Source: Sabellastarte sp. h YS-2021 (taxonomy: Eukaryota; Annelida; Polychaeta; Sabellida; Sabellidae). Taken from it: a stretch of 64,000 bases of DNA. Every line of letters starts with the position of its first letter. Position 1 is the first letter of the stretch. The stretch covers positions 44,381,028 to 44,445,027 of the forward strand of contig OZ024936.1 in assembly GCA_964017235.1 (NCBI GenBank), given 5' to 3'. A model generated the notes under the pieces. The model was not told the DNA's origin, made no database searches, and saw only the letters and a program-made list of their open reading frames with translations. The position numbers and the translations under genes were made by a program. Below, in pieces: positions 45,229 through 53,830 of the stretch.

Positions 45229-47988
45229 TGGCTATCCGCAGTATTTTTAGAGATAATTCGTATTTACTCATTTTGAGTAGGTGAGTAATTAGCTATGGGT
45301 CTGAAACTTCATCAAGTGAAAGCTATTCCCAAAGTAGGTGAATGAGTTATTTGAGAAAAATTGGCTATCTGCAATACTTTTAGAGATAATTAGCATTTAC
45401 TCATTTTGAGTAGGTGAGTAATTAGCTACATGCCTGAAACTTCACCAAGTGAAAGCTCTCCCAAAAGTAGGTGAATGAGTTATTTGAGAAAAATTGGCTA
45501 TCTGCAGTACTTTTAGAGATAATTCACATTTACTCATTTTGAGTAGGTAAATAATTAGCTATGGGTCTGAAACTTCACCAAGTGAAAGCTCTCCCAAAAG
45601 TAGGTGAATGAGTTATTTGAGAAAAATTGGCTATCTGCAATACTTTTAGAGATAATTCGCATTTACTCATTTTGAGTAGGTGAGTAATTAGCTATGGGTC
45701 TGAAACTTCACCAAGTGAAAGCTCTCCCAAAAGTAGGTGAATGATTAATTTGAGAAAAATTGGCTATCTGCAATACTTTTAAAGATAATTCGCATTTACT
45801 CATTTTGAGTAGGTGAGTAATTAGCTATGGGTCTGAAACTTCACCATGTGGAAGTTCTTCCAAAAGTAGGTGAATGAGTTATTTGAGAAAAATTGGCTAT
45901 CTGCAGTACTTTTGGAGATAATTCGCATTTACTCATTTTGAGTAGGTGAATAATTAGCTATGGGTCTAAAACTTCACCAACTGAAAGCTCTTCCAAAAGT
46001 AGGTGAATGAGTTATTTAAGAAAAATTGGCTATCTGCAGTACTTTTAGAGATAATTCGCATTTACTCATTTTGAGTAGGTGAGTAATTAGCTATGGGTCT
46101 AAAACTTCACCAACTGAAAGCTCTTCCCAAAGTAGGTGAATCAGTCATTTGAGAAAAATTGGCTATCTGCAATACTTTTAGAGATAATTCAAATTTACTC
46201 ATTTTGAGTAGGGGAGTAATTAGCTACGGGTCTGAAACTTAACCAAGTGAAAGCTCTTCCCAAAAGTAGGTGAATGAGTTATTTGAGAAAAATTGGCTAT
46301 CTGCAATACTTTTAGAGATAATTCACATTTACTCATTTTGAGTAAGTGAGTAATTAGCTACGGGTCTGAAACTTCACCATGTGAAAGCTCTTTCAAAAGT
46401 TGGTGAATGAGTTATTTGAGAAAAATTGGCTATCTGCAATACTTTTAGAGATAATTAGCATTTACTCATTTTGAGTAGGTGAGTAATTAGCTACGTGCCT
46501 GAAACTTCACCAAGTGAAAGCTCTCCCAAAAGCAGGTGAATGAGTTATTTGAGAAAAATTGTCTACCTGCAGTACTTTTAGATATAATTCACATTTACTC
46601 ATTTTGAGTAGGTGAGTAATTAGCTATGGGTCTGAAACTTCACCAAGTGAAAGCTCTTCCCAAAGTAGGTGAATGAGTTATTTGAGAAAAATTGGCTATG
46701 TGCAATACTTTTAGAGATAATTAGCATTTACTCATTTTGAGTAGGTGAGTAATTAGCTATGGGTCTGAAACTTTACCAAGTGAAAGCTCTCCCAAAAGTA
46801 GATGAATGAGTTATTTGAGAAAAAATGGCTATCTGCAGTACTTTTACATATAATTCGCATTTACTCATTTTGAGTAGGTGAGTAATTAGCTATGGGTCTA
46901 AAACTTCACCATGTGAAAGCTCTTCCAAAAGTAGGTGAATGAGTTATTTGAGAAAAATTGGCTATCTGCAATACCTTTAGAGATAATTCACACTTACTCA
47001 TTTTGAGTAGGTGAGTAATTAGCTATAGGTCTGAAACTTCACCAAGTGAAAGCTCTCCCAAAGGTAGGTGAATGAGTTATTTGAGAAAAATTGGCTATCT
47101 GCAGTACTTTTAGATATAATTCGCATTTACTCATTTTGAGTAGGTGAGTAATTAGCTATGGGTCTAAAACTTCACCATGTGAAAGCTCTTCCAAAAGTAG
47201 GTGAATGAGTTATTTGAGAAAAATTGGCTATCTGCAGTACTTTTAGAGATAATTTGCATTTACTCATTTTGAGTAGGTGAGTAATTAGCTATGGGTCTAA
47301 AACTTCACCAACTGAAAGCTCTTCCCAAAGTAGGTGAATCAGTCATTTGAGAAAAATTGGCTATCTGCAATACTTTTAGAGATAATTCAAATTTACTCAT
47401 TTTGAGTAGGTGAGTAATTAGCTACGGGTCTGAAACTTAACCAAGTGAAAGCTCTCCCAAAAGTAGGTGAATGAGTTATTTGAGAAAAATTGGCTATCTG
47501 CAATACTTTTAGAGATAATTCACATTTACTCATTTTGAGTAAGTGAGTAATTAGCTACGGGTCTGAAACTTCACCATGTGAAAGCTCTTTCAAAAGTTGG
47601 TGAATGAGTTATTTGAGAAAAATTGGCTATCTGCAATACTTTTAGAGATAATTAGCATTTACTCATTTTGAGTAGGTGAGTAATTAGCTACGTGCCTGAA
47701 ACTTCACCAAGTGAAAGCTCTCCCAAAAGTAGGTGAATGAGTTATTTGAGAAAAATTGGCTATCTGCAGTACTTTTAGATATAATTCACATTTACTCATT
47801 TTGAGTAGGTGAGTAATTAGCTATGGGTCTGAAACTTCACCAAGTGAAAGCTCTCCCAAAAGTAGGTGAATGAGTTATTTGAGAAAAATTGGCTCTCTGC
47901 AATACTTTTAGAGATAATTAGCATTTACTCATTTTGAGTAGTTGAATAATTAGCTATGGGTCTGAAACTTCACCATGTGAAATTGAAA
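45229..47988 (+). repeat. 133-bp tandem array (about 21 units)
   Basis: The period is seen from ttggctatct at about 45229, 45361 and 45494 and onward. Each unit runs ttggctatctgcaatacttt, then a cattttgagtaggtgagtaa stretch and ctgaaacttcaccaagtgaa. Variants are reused at a 1,197-bp spacing (nine units): the ctgaatcagtcatttgag type variant occurs at about 46140 and 47337. The array is therefore itself higher-order. A homologous array lies at 60716-62840. Confidence 0.95.
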
Positions 47989-48140
47989 ACTTTCATGTTT
48001 CAACAGAATACCCTTCTACTACACTGCGGGTCCAAAACTTGCTCGAAATCGCTCTTTCTCTGACAGTTTCAGAGATATTTGCCATTTTTCATTTTCCGCA
48101 AAAATTCAAGATGGCCACCAAAAGTTGTAAACTTTGAAAT
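47989..48140 (+). repeat. Transitional unit linking the array families
   Basis: Between the 133-bp and 321-bp arrays lies one unit with gggtccaaaacttgctcgaa, tcgctctttctctgac and aagatggccaccaaaagttg. It resembles the ~170-bp units found at 62840-63620 (tcgtcgaaatcgctctatct ... aaaatggccgcc). It runs directly into the first 321-bp unit, so it shows that the three families are related or were joined in one ancestral element. Confidence 0.7.
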
Positions 48141-48990
48141 TTGAAACTTTACTCTGTGATAGCTTACCAAAAAGTAGATGGATAACATATTTGAAAAGAT
48201 TTCCCTAACTTTAATACTTTTGAAGATATTTGACATTTACTCCTTCTGTTATTTAGCTACAAATGAGAAAGTAGCTATTACTCACTTATGGTATGCAATA
48301 GAACCCCAAACTATGTACCATCTTATAGCTAAGGACAAAGTAGCTGAACAACATATTTAAGGAAAACAGTCTAACAGCAATAGTTTTGGAGTTACAATGG
48401 CTTTACTGAACAGTCAGAATTTCAAAGTAGCTATTACTCAGCTATCCAAGGTGCAACAGGTCTGAAACTTTACTATGTGATAGCTTACCAAAAAGTAGAT
48501 GATAACATATTTGAAAAGCTTTCCCTAACTTTAATACTTTTGAAGATATTTGACATTTACTCCTTTTGTTATTTAGCTACAAATGAGAAAGTAGCTATTA
48601 CTCACTTATGGCATGTAATAGAACCCCAAACTATGTACCATGTTATAGCTAAGGACAAAGTAGCTGAACAACATATTTTAGGAAAACACTCTAACTGCAA
48701 TAGTTTTGGAGTTACAATGGCTTTACTCAACAGTCAGAATTTCAAAGTAGCTATTACTCAGCTATCCAAGGTGCAACAGGTCTGAAACTTTACTATGTGA
48801 TAGCTTACCAAAAAGTAGATGGATAACATATTTGAAAAGATTTCCCTAACTTTAATACTTTTGAAGATATTTGACATTTACTCCTTTTGTTATTTAGCTA
48901 CAAATGAGAAAGTAGCTATTACTCACTTATGGCATGTAATAGAACCCCAAACTATGTACCATCTTATAGCTAAGGACAAAGTAGCTGAAC
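48141..48990 (+). repeat. ~321-bp tandem array, left part
   Basis: Units begin gtctgaaactttactatgtg, with the atttgaaaagatttccctaa block at about 48190, 48510 and 48830, a spacing of 320-321 bp. Each unit is a dimer of two related parts of about 160 bp; both contain aaagtagct, an accatctta/agcttacc segment and a tagttttgga/tacttttgaa segment similar to the 133-bp unit. The array is split by the DIRS insertion at 48990/55302. Confidence 0.9.
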
Positions 48991-49212
48991 TGGAAAATTT
49001 AATGGTTAAATTAAATTTTTATTAGTTAATATCTTACCTAGTGGACCAGTGCATTTGTCCGGCGCGCAGCCGGTCCCGCCAAACGTTAGACAAAAACGTC
49101 CTGAGCTGGGCTCTGACCGGGACCGGTAGTGTACTCCTCATTCGCCAGGTGTCGTGACTGCACCCAGCTCCCCTACTGCGCGTGCGCGCGCATGCGTACT
49201 TCCTCTTTTTGT
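48991..49212 (+). repeat. DIRS 3' inverted terminal repeat
   Basis: Positions about 49029-49212 are the near-perfect inverse of 55103-55290: cttacctagtggaccagtgc, then ccggcgcgcagccggtcccg, through gcgcgtgcgcgcgcatgc to cctctttttgt. The outermost 38 bp (tggaaaatttaatgg...) are AT-rich and not shared with the other end. The repeat is CpG-dense compared with the window, and is likely to contain regulatory signals, but none can be named. Confidence 0.92.
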
Positions 49213-49271
49213 GGCCTACCTAAGAATGTCCCCCTTTGAGCTATTGCGGGGCAGGTAGGGTGGGACTCTCT

Positions 49272-49369
49272 TGGTCCACTAGGTAAGATATTAACTAATA
49301 AAAATTTAATTTAACCATTAAATTTTCCATTTTATTGCGTTAATATATCTTACCTAGTGGACCAGTGCA
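49272..49369 (+). repeat. DIRS internal complementary region (ICR)
   Basis: Positions 49272-49329 are the inverse of the 3' end of the element (48991 onward), and 49330-49369 equal the inverse of its 5' end (55301 inward). The two ends meet head to tail between ...aaattttcca and ttttattgcg. In the DIRS-1 model such a region acts as a template that aligns both termini and yields a circular intermediate. It independently fixes the element limits at 48991 and 55301, in agreement with the empty-site comparison. Confidence 0.92.
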
Positions 49370-49615
49370 GAATAACTACCCAGTGGTTGGAGGGTAGCTA
49401 TGGACAAAGGGGAGACCGAGACTCTAAGATCTACATATATACTCCGTAAATCCAGAGGAAATCACCCGGGAAGGGTTTCTAACTACCCTGGATAGGTACA
49501 GTCTCTCTCCCCCCCCCCCCCCCTTTTGTTTTGTAGCTGACGAGTTCCCGAGGAAGTGAAGAAGGGGAATTGAAGATTAAGATGGTCCCCCATCTTCTTG
49601 ACAGACTGCAGGGAC

Positions 49616-49648
<33 letters not shown>

Positions 49649-49708
49649 TATGTACATGTATGAATACATATATACATCACTATACACTATATACATAGGA
49701 GCCTCTAC
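49370..49708. other. DIRS 3' non-coding region with homopolymers
   Basis: Between the ICR and the recombinase stop codon lie a C run (about 49508-49524) and a T run (about 49619-49646, an A run on the element strand). I see no ORF. The A run may mark polyadenylated ancestry or slippage; homopolymer lengths are the least reliable part of the sequence. Confidence 0.7.
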
Positions 49709-52696
49709 TTAGTCCCTAATTTGTTGGGCAGCTACCACAGGACCCAAATGGTACACATCCGAGTCTGCCCATGCCAAGTCCTTCAAGTAAAATTGGGTGA
49801 AGGTGTTATGAGATTTCCAGTGACAGGCTGCCAAAATCTGGTCTAAGGGAACACCCCCCTGAAAGGCTTTGGACGCCGCGAACGCGCGAACGTCATGAGC
49901 CCGAACCTGATGCAACTGTTGAGCCTGTTGGTCTGACATCTGGTAACAAAGGACTATGGTTTGTTTGATCCAGGAGGAAACGGTAGCAGGGACAATATCC
50001 TTCTGGAAACTCTTCCTAAAGGAAACAAAAACCAATTCCTTGCCTGAACGGAGATCTTTGGTTTTGTCCAAGTAATAACGTAGTGCCCGGACCGGGCACA
50101 GACTCCTATCCTCCTTGAGGGATTTGTCCAATGAAGGAGCCAAGGCTGGAATGATAACAGGGGCCACGCAAGCGGGACCCTCTTTAGCCAGGTGGTTCTT
50201 AGAGATGAAACTAGGAGAAGGCGATAATGAAACATTCGACCAATCCTCTTGGTGCCTAATGTTCCTGTGGACCCAAGCATGAATTTCACTCCTCCGTTTC
50301 CCAGAGCCCAAGGCTAGAAGGAAGACAGTCTTAAAGGTGAGGTACTTCAGCGAAGCCTTCCTGAGAGGTTCAAAAGGAGGTTGTGTAAGTTGGTGAAGGA
50401 CCAAAGACAAATTCCACGTAGGAACCCCACGCCTGCCTTTTGGTTTGTCCCTATGAAAACTGTCCAACAACCTGGACAAGTTTTCATCCTTGCTGATGTT
50501 AATCCTGGAATTCCCCACTTTGTCGGCTATGGCAGTCCTATAGCCTTCTATGGTACTAGGTTGAAGATGTTTCTCCTGAAAAAGGGAAAGGAGAAAATCC
50601 GCAATTTGCTCTATAGAGGGAGTTCTGAAGTCCACCTGATTCTTTTCACACCATCTGACAAAAACGGCCCACTTTGATTCATAAATGGCTCTGGTAGAGC
50701 GTCTTTGAGGAGCCTCAATTCTTGTTGCCACTTCTGCCGAGAACCCGGCCTGCTGGATGGCAGAGGCTCTAGGAGCCACGCATGAAGGTTCAGATTGGGC
50801 AGGTCCCGGTGAGGACACTGATTGAACGGTTGAGTGATCAATTTCGACACCTGAGGGAGCAGGAGGGGAACTTGAGCTGACATGTTGACCAGGTCCCAAA
50901 ACCAAGGCATGTTGGGCCAACCTGGTGCTATCAGAATGAGACGACGGAATCCGTGGTCCAAGAGTTTCGTTACCACCTGATGAAGAAGGGCCGTCGGTGG
51001 AAAGGCATAAGCGTCCAGGTCCTCCCAAGGGAGACTTAAGGCGTCCACTCCCCACGCTGATTGGTCTGGAACCGGGGATACAAACCGGGGAAGTTTGTGA
51101 TTGAACCGGGTGGCAAACAGGTCCACAGACGGGCGGTGCCAACGCCGGCATATTTGAGCAAACACCTCCGGGAGGAGGGACCATTCCGTTTGGATCACCT
51201 GATTGAGTCGGGACAGTTTGTCGGCTATGACGTTCAGGTGACCCGGAATATGCCTGGCCCTCAGGACAATCTGCCTTTGATTGCACCAAAGCATCAGTCT
51301 CCAAAGGAGGGCACAGAGTGAGCCTGATTTCATACCCCCTTCCTTGTTGATGTAAGAGACCACAGTGGTGTTGTCTGTACAAACAAGAACTATCTGGTTG
51401 CAACATAACCGCTCGAACCGTTTTAAGGCCAGCAGTACTGCCTTGAGTTCCAACAAATTTATGTGCAAGGCACTTTCTGACTCTAACCAAACTCCTTTTG
51501 CCATGTAATCGCCTAAGTGAGCGCCCCAACCTTCGTTTGAGGCGTCTGTAAACAGTTGCAGGGCGTGTTGAAGAGGGTGTAAGGGTTGACCGGAGAGCAC
51601 CTTGGCCGGGTCCAACCACCACCTTAGATGTACATGGAGAGATGAAGGAATTGGGATGACCTTTTCCAGAGATTCCGGGGCATGCCAATGCTTTTTTAGG
51701 TGCCACTGAATGGGCCTCATATGTAGTCGCCCCGATACTACTTGTTTTTCTGTTGCTGTCAGAAGGCCGATTAAAGACATGAACTGCCTGACCGTGCAAC
51801 ATTCCAGACCCAGGAGAAGGTTGAGCTTCTGAGATAGACTCCTCCACCTGTCCTGAGTTGGTTTGACTAACCCTTGAGATAGGTCGAAATGATAACCTAC
51901 GAAGTCGAAGGTTTGTTGGGGAACCAGCTCTGACTTGTCCATGTTGACTACCCAACCTAGAGAGCGGCAAAGGTCCAAAAGGATCTGGGTATGACGTAGG
52001 CAAATTTCCCGGCATGGGGCTCTCAGTAACCAATCGTCTAGGTATTGGTGGATGCGAATACCTCTCGATTGAGCCATGAGTTTTACCTCCTTGACCACCT
52101 TTGTGAACTCCAACGGAGCCGTCGACAGGCCAAAGGGAAGTGCTGTGAACTGAAAAGTCTGACCTTTTAAGTGGAACCGGAGATATTTTCGCGACCTGTG
52201 GTTTATGGGAATGTGAAAATAAGCGTCGCTGAAATCCAGCGAAGTGACCCACTCCCCCTGTTGCAGGGAGAGTCTGATGGTCTCCGGAGTTTCCATCTTG
52301 AACGTTGCTGGGGCAAGGTAAAGGTTCAGTTGGCTTAGATCTAGAATGGGCCTCCATTTCCCGTTGGGTTTGGGCACCAGGAACAACCGGTTGTAGAAAC
52401 CCAGAGATGACTGAACGGCCACCTTTTCGATAGTCTGTTTTTGACCTAGGGAATGCAATGCCTCGTTCAGACTTTTGTTTCGAGAGGGATTTGATGAACC
52501 ACTGATAATCACAGGAAATCTTGCCAGAGGTGGTCTCTCCTTGAAGGGTAGTTGATACCCTTCCCTGAGGATGGAGACTACCCTTGGATTTGAACCCAGG
52601 GAGAGCCAAACCTGCCAAAACAGTTGCAGACGGCCTCCCACAGGTGGATCTTTTGCAACACATGGGGCATTTGTTACATTTGGGGCAAAAAGACAC
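49709..52696 (-). CDS. DIRS tyrosine recombinase (long overlapping frame)
   Basis: The C-terminal third (about residues 660-995) is a tyrosine recombinase. An N-terminal core-binding part (TRAIYESKWAVFVRWCEK, TIEGYRTAIAD) precedes the catalytic residues: first Arg in GKRRSEIHA (near 801), His-x-x-Arg in RAHDVRAF (934/937), His/Trp in ACHWKSHN (about 958) and the nucleophile Tyr970 (codon 49787-49789). It would integrate the circular DNA copy. The frame is also open through the preceding ~695 codons, overlapping the RT/RNase H frame; no function for that part is recognisable. The true start is unknown: it may lie near 50800, or be reached by frameshifting or splicing. Copy 1 keeps the same alternative frame open. 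Confidence 0.85.
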   Translation of the reverse strand: MSFCPKCNKCPMCCKRSTCGRPSATVLAGLALPGFKSKGSLHPQGRVSTTLQGETTSGKISCDYQWFIKSLSKQKSERGIAFPRSKTDYRKGGRSVISGFLQPVVPGAQTQREMEAHSRSKPTEPLPCPSNVQDGNSGDHQTLPATGGVGHFAGFQRRLFSHSHKPQVAKISPVPLKRSDFSVHSTSLWPVDGSVGVHKGGQGGKTHGSIERYSHPPIPRRLVTESPMPGNLPTSYPDPFGPLPLSRLGSQHGQVRAGSPTNLRLRRLSFRPISRVSQTNSGQVEESISEAQPSPGSGMLHGQAVHVFNRPSDSNRKTSSIGATTYEAHSVAPKKALACPGISGKGHPNSFISPCTSKVVVGPGQGALRSTLTPSSTRPATVYRRLKRRLGRSLRRLHGKRSLVRVRKCLAHKFVGTQGSTAGLKTVRAVMLQPDSSCLYRQHHCGLLHQQGRGYEIRLTLCPPLETDALVQSKADCPEGQAYSGSPERHSRQTVPTQSGDPNGMVPPPGGVCSNMPALAPPVCGPVCHPVQSQTSPVCIPGSRPISVGSGRLKSPLGGPGRLCLSTDGPSSSGGNETLGPRIPSSHSDSTRLAQHALVLGPGQHVSSSSPPAPSGVEIDHSTVQSVSSPGPAQSEPSCVAPRASAIQQAGFSAEVATRIEAPQRRSTRAIYESKWAVFVRWCEKNQVDFRTPSIEQIADFLLSLFQEKHLQPSTIEGYRTAIADKVGNSRINISKDENLSRLLDSFHRDKPKGRRGVPTWNLSLVLHQLTQPPFEPLRKASLKYLTFKTVFLLALGSGKRRSEIHAWVHRNIRHQEDWSNVSLSPSPSFISKNHLAKEGPACVAPVIIPALAPSLDKSLKEDRSLCPVRALRYYLDKTKDLRSGKELVFVSFRKSFQKDIVPATVSSWIKQTIVLCYQMSDQQAQQLHQVRAHDVRAFAASKAFQGGVPLDQILAACHWKSHNTFTQFYLKDLAWADSDVYHLGPVVAAQQIRD

Positions 52697-53157
52697 TGAT
52701 TTACAGACAAAGCACTGTTCACAGATTTTATTCCTATTTGAGAATGAGAGGGTCTTACGTTTTTCTTTTGTAACAGCCCTTTTACAGAAGGTGCAGGAGG
52801 AACAACATGCAAATTTACAGTCTCTTGAAAAGTCTCTTTGTTTGCTGATGACACTAGATTGAGATCCCCTAAACTTGAACTTAACACAACTGGGGGACTC
52901 AGTAGATGTTGATTGTCATTTATACGGTTTTGTACCACGGGCAGGCTTGGAGTAGTAAGTAGAACCAGATCCACCTCTACCACGACCTCTACCCCTGCCT
53001 CTGCCTGAGAATTGCCTCCAAGGTTGTTGATTTTGGGAAGAGGAGAAGCCGGATTGACGACTCTCTTTCTTTTCATATGGTTGGTACCGGAATTGATGCT
53101 TCTTTGAGTGCTGATATGTGCCCGGGCCGGGACCAGTAGCACTCTTGTTTGAATCAT
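50611..53157 (-). CDS. DIRS reverse transcriptase - RNase H - methyltransferase-like polyprotein
   Basis: 848 codons. RT motifs run from FYNRLFLVPKPNGKWRPILD through SLDFSDAYFHIP and LPFGLSTAP to the catalytic YLDD (first residue 372, codon 52042-52044). The connection RQFMSLIGLLTATEKQV is typical of DIRS-type elements. RNase H follows: LFTDASNEGWGAHLG (Asp538), INLLELKAVLLALKRF, VCTDNTTVVSYIN. The C-terminal part (DLFATRFNHKLPRFVS ... AYAFPPTALL ... LILIAPGWPNMPWFWD) is where DIRS elements carry a Dam-like methyltransferase domain; I infer that here. The first ~240 residues overlap the end of the Gag frame and may be expressed from it by frameshift. No stop or shift is seen within the enzyme domains. 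Confidence 0.9.
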   Translation of the reverse strand: MIQTRVLLVPARAHISTQRSINSGTNHMKRKRVVNPASPLPKINNLGGNSQAEAGVEVVVEVDLVLLTTPSLPVVQNRINDNQHLLSPPVVLSSSLGDLNLVSSANKETFQETVNLHVVPPAPSVKGLLQKKNVRPSHSQIGIKSVNSALSVNQCLFAPNVTNAPCVAKDPPVGGRLQLFWQVWLSLGSNPRVVSILREGYQLPFKERPPLARFPVIISGSSNPSRNKSLNEALHSLGQKQTIEKVAVQSSLGFYNRLFLVPKPNGKWRPILDLSQLNLYLAPATFKMETPETIRLSLQQGEWVTSLDFSDAYFHIPINHRSRKYLRFHLKGQTFQFTALPFGLSTAPLEFTKVVKEVKLMAQSRGIRIHQYLDDWLLRAPCREICLRHTQILLDLCRSLGWVVNMDKSELVPQQTFDFVGYHFDLSQGLVKPTQDRWRSLSQKLNLLLGLECCTVRQFMSLIGLLTATEKQVVSGRLHMRPIQWHLKKHWHAPESLEKVIPIPSSLHVHLRWWLDPAKVLSGQPLHPLQHALQLFTDASNEGWGAHLGDYMAKGVWLESESALHINLLELKAVLLALKRFERLCCNQIVLVCTDNTTVVSYINKEGGMKSGSLCALLWRLMLWCNQRQIVLRARHIPGHLNVIADKLSRLNQVIQTEWSLLPEVFAQICRRWHRPSVDLFATRFNHKLPRFVSPVPDQSAWGVDALSLPWEDLDAYAFPPTALLHQVVTKLLDHGFRRLILIAPGWPNMPWFWDLVNMSAQVPLLLPQVSKLITQPFNQCPHRDLPNLNLHAWLLEPLPSSRPGSRQKWQQELRLLKDALPEPFMNQSGPFLSDGVKRIRWTSELPL

Positions 53158-53830
53158 ACTTTTGAATATCCTGCTCCGCTACTGCCAGTACATCATCCGG
53201 GAATAGCCCGTAAGTGAACAGGGGAGCATTTCGTAGTTTATTCCAGGTATCAGGTTTCAGGCCTGGTTTAACGTACTCGAGATAAGAATCTCTCCTCAAC
53301 AAAATGAAGTTGGCTAGCTGAACAAATAAGCTGTCTGCGAGGTGCTGGAAAGCAGTACCTAAGGCAACAGAAACACTACTGTGGAAAGCTGACAAGTCTT
53401 TCAAGTCCTTGATGGCGTCGGTGACCTCCTTAGGGGCCTTGCCCTGAACAATGGTAGCGTTTAAAAATGAAATATGTTGATTCATTTTGTCCTGAATTTC
53501 ACTAACGCACCTGTTGAATCCTGCTGCGTGATTGGTAATCAAAGAGCCTTCCTTAGCACATTGCTCCCACCTTCTAAGAATCTCCTGAGGGATAGGCCTA
53601 GATGCTGGTCCTGAAGATGGATATGAGGAAGTCTTGGCAATACGGGAGAATTGAGAGTTCAGGCGTGCTTCGGAACCCGACCAGCCAAAGATTGTACGCC
53701 CAGGTCTTTGATTTATATCCTGTTTGAGTCGTGACTGTGTATACCACTTTGCCTGGCTTTTGGGTGTTCTGACAAACTGGTCTTGTTTCAGACCTGCGGC
53801 TTCTTGGGAACGAGAAGGCTTCTGCAACAC
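52916..53830 (-). CDS. DIRS Gag-like protein, C-terminal part (other side of the frameshift)
   Basis: Its first residues overlap the N-terminal Gag ORF. From SRSQEAAGLKQDQFVRTPK it parallels copy 1 (DSAGLKRDQFIKSQN). It contains SRPIPQEILRRWEQCAKEGS, NHAAGFNRC, a predicted helical region (LADSLFVQLANFILLRRDS) and an RGRGRGRGRGG-rich C-terminus, which suits RNA binding. The stop is at 52916, inside the RT ORF. With the frameshift, this copy probably cannot make full-length Gag unless the shift is programmed. Confidence 0.7.
   Translation of the reverse strand: MLQKPSRSQEAAGLKQDQFVRTPKSQAKWYTQSRLKQDINQRPGRTIFGWSGSEARLNSQFSRIAKTSSYPSSGPASRPIPQEILRRWEQCAKEGSLITNHAAGFNRCVSEIQDKMNQHISFLNATIVQGKAPKEVTDAIKDLKDLSAFHSSVSVALGTAFQHLADSLFVQLANFILLRRDSYLEYVKPGLKPDTWNKLRNAPLFTYGLFPDDVLAVAEQDIQKYDSNKSATGPGPGTYQHSKKHQFRYQPYEKKESRQSGFSSSQNQQPWRQFSGRGRGRGRGRGGSGSTYYSKPARGTKPYK

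Noticed and set aside
48178-48360. Short ORFs in the 321-bp units (and 55772-56627)
   Set aside because: They repeat with the array, differ by frameshifts between units, and show no family resemblance.
49954-50289. Additional minus-strand ORF within the DIRS recombinase
   Set aside because: Out of frame with the recombinase catalytic domain, whose residues are clear in the main frame; a shadow.
50381-51321. Plus-strand ORFs antisense to DIRS pol
   Set aside because: Shadows of conserved coding sequence on the other strand. Some DIRS elements have antisense ORFs, but nothing here supports that.
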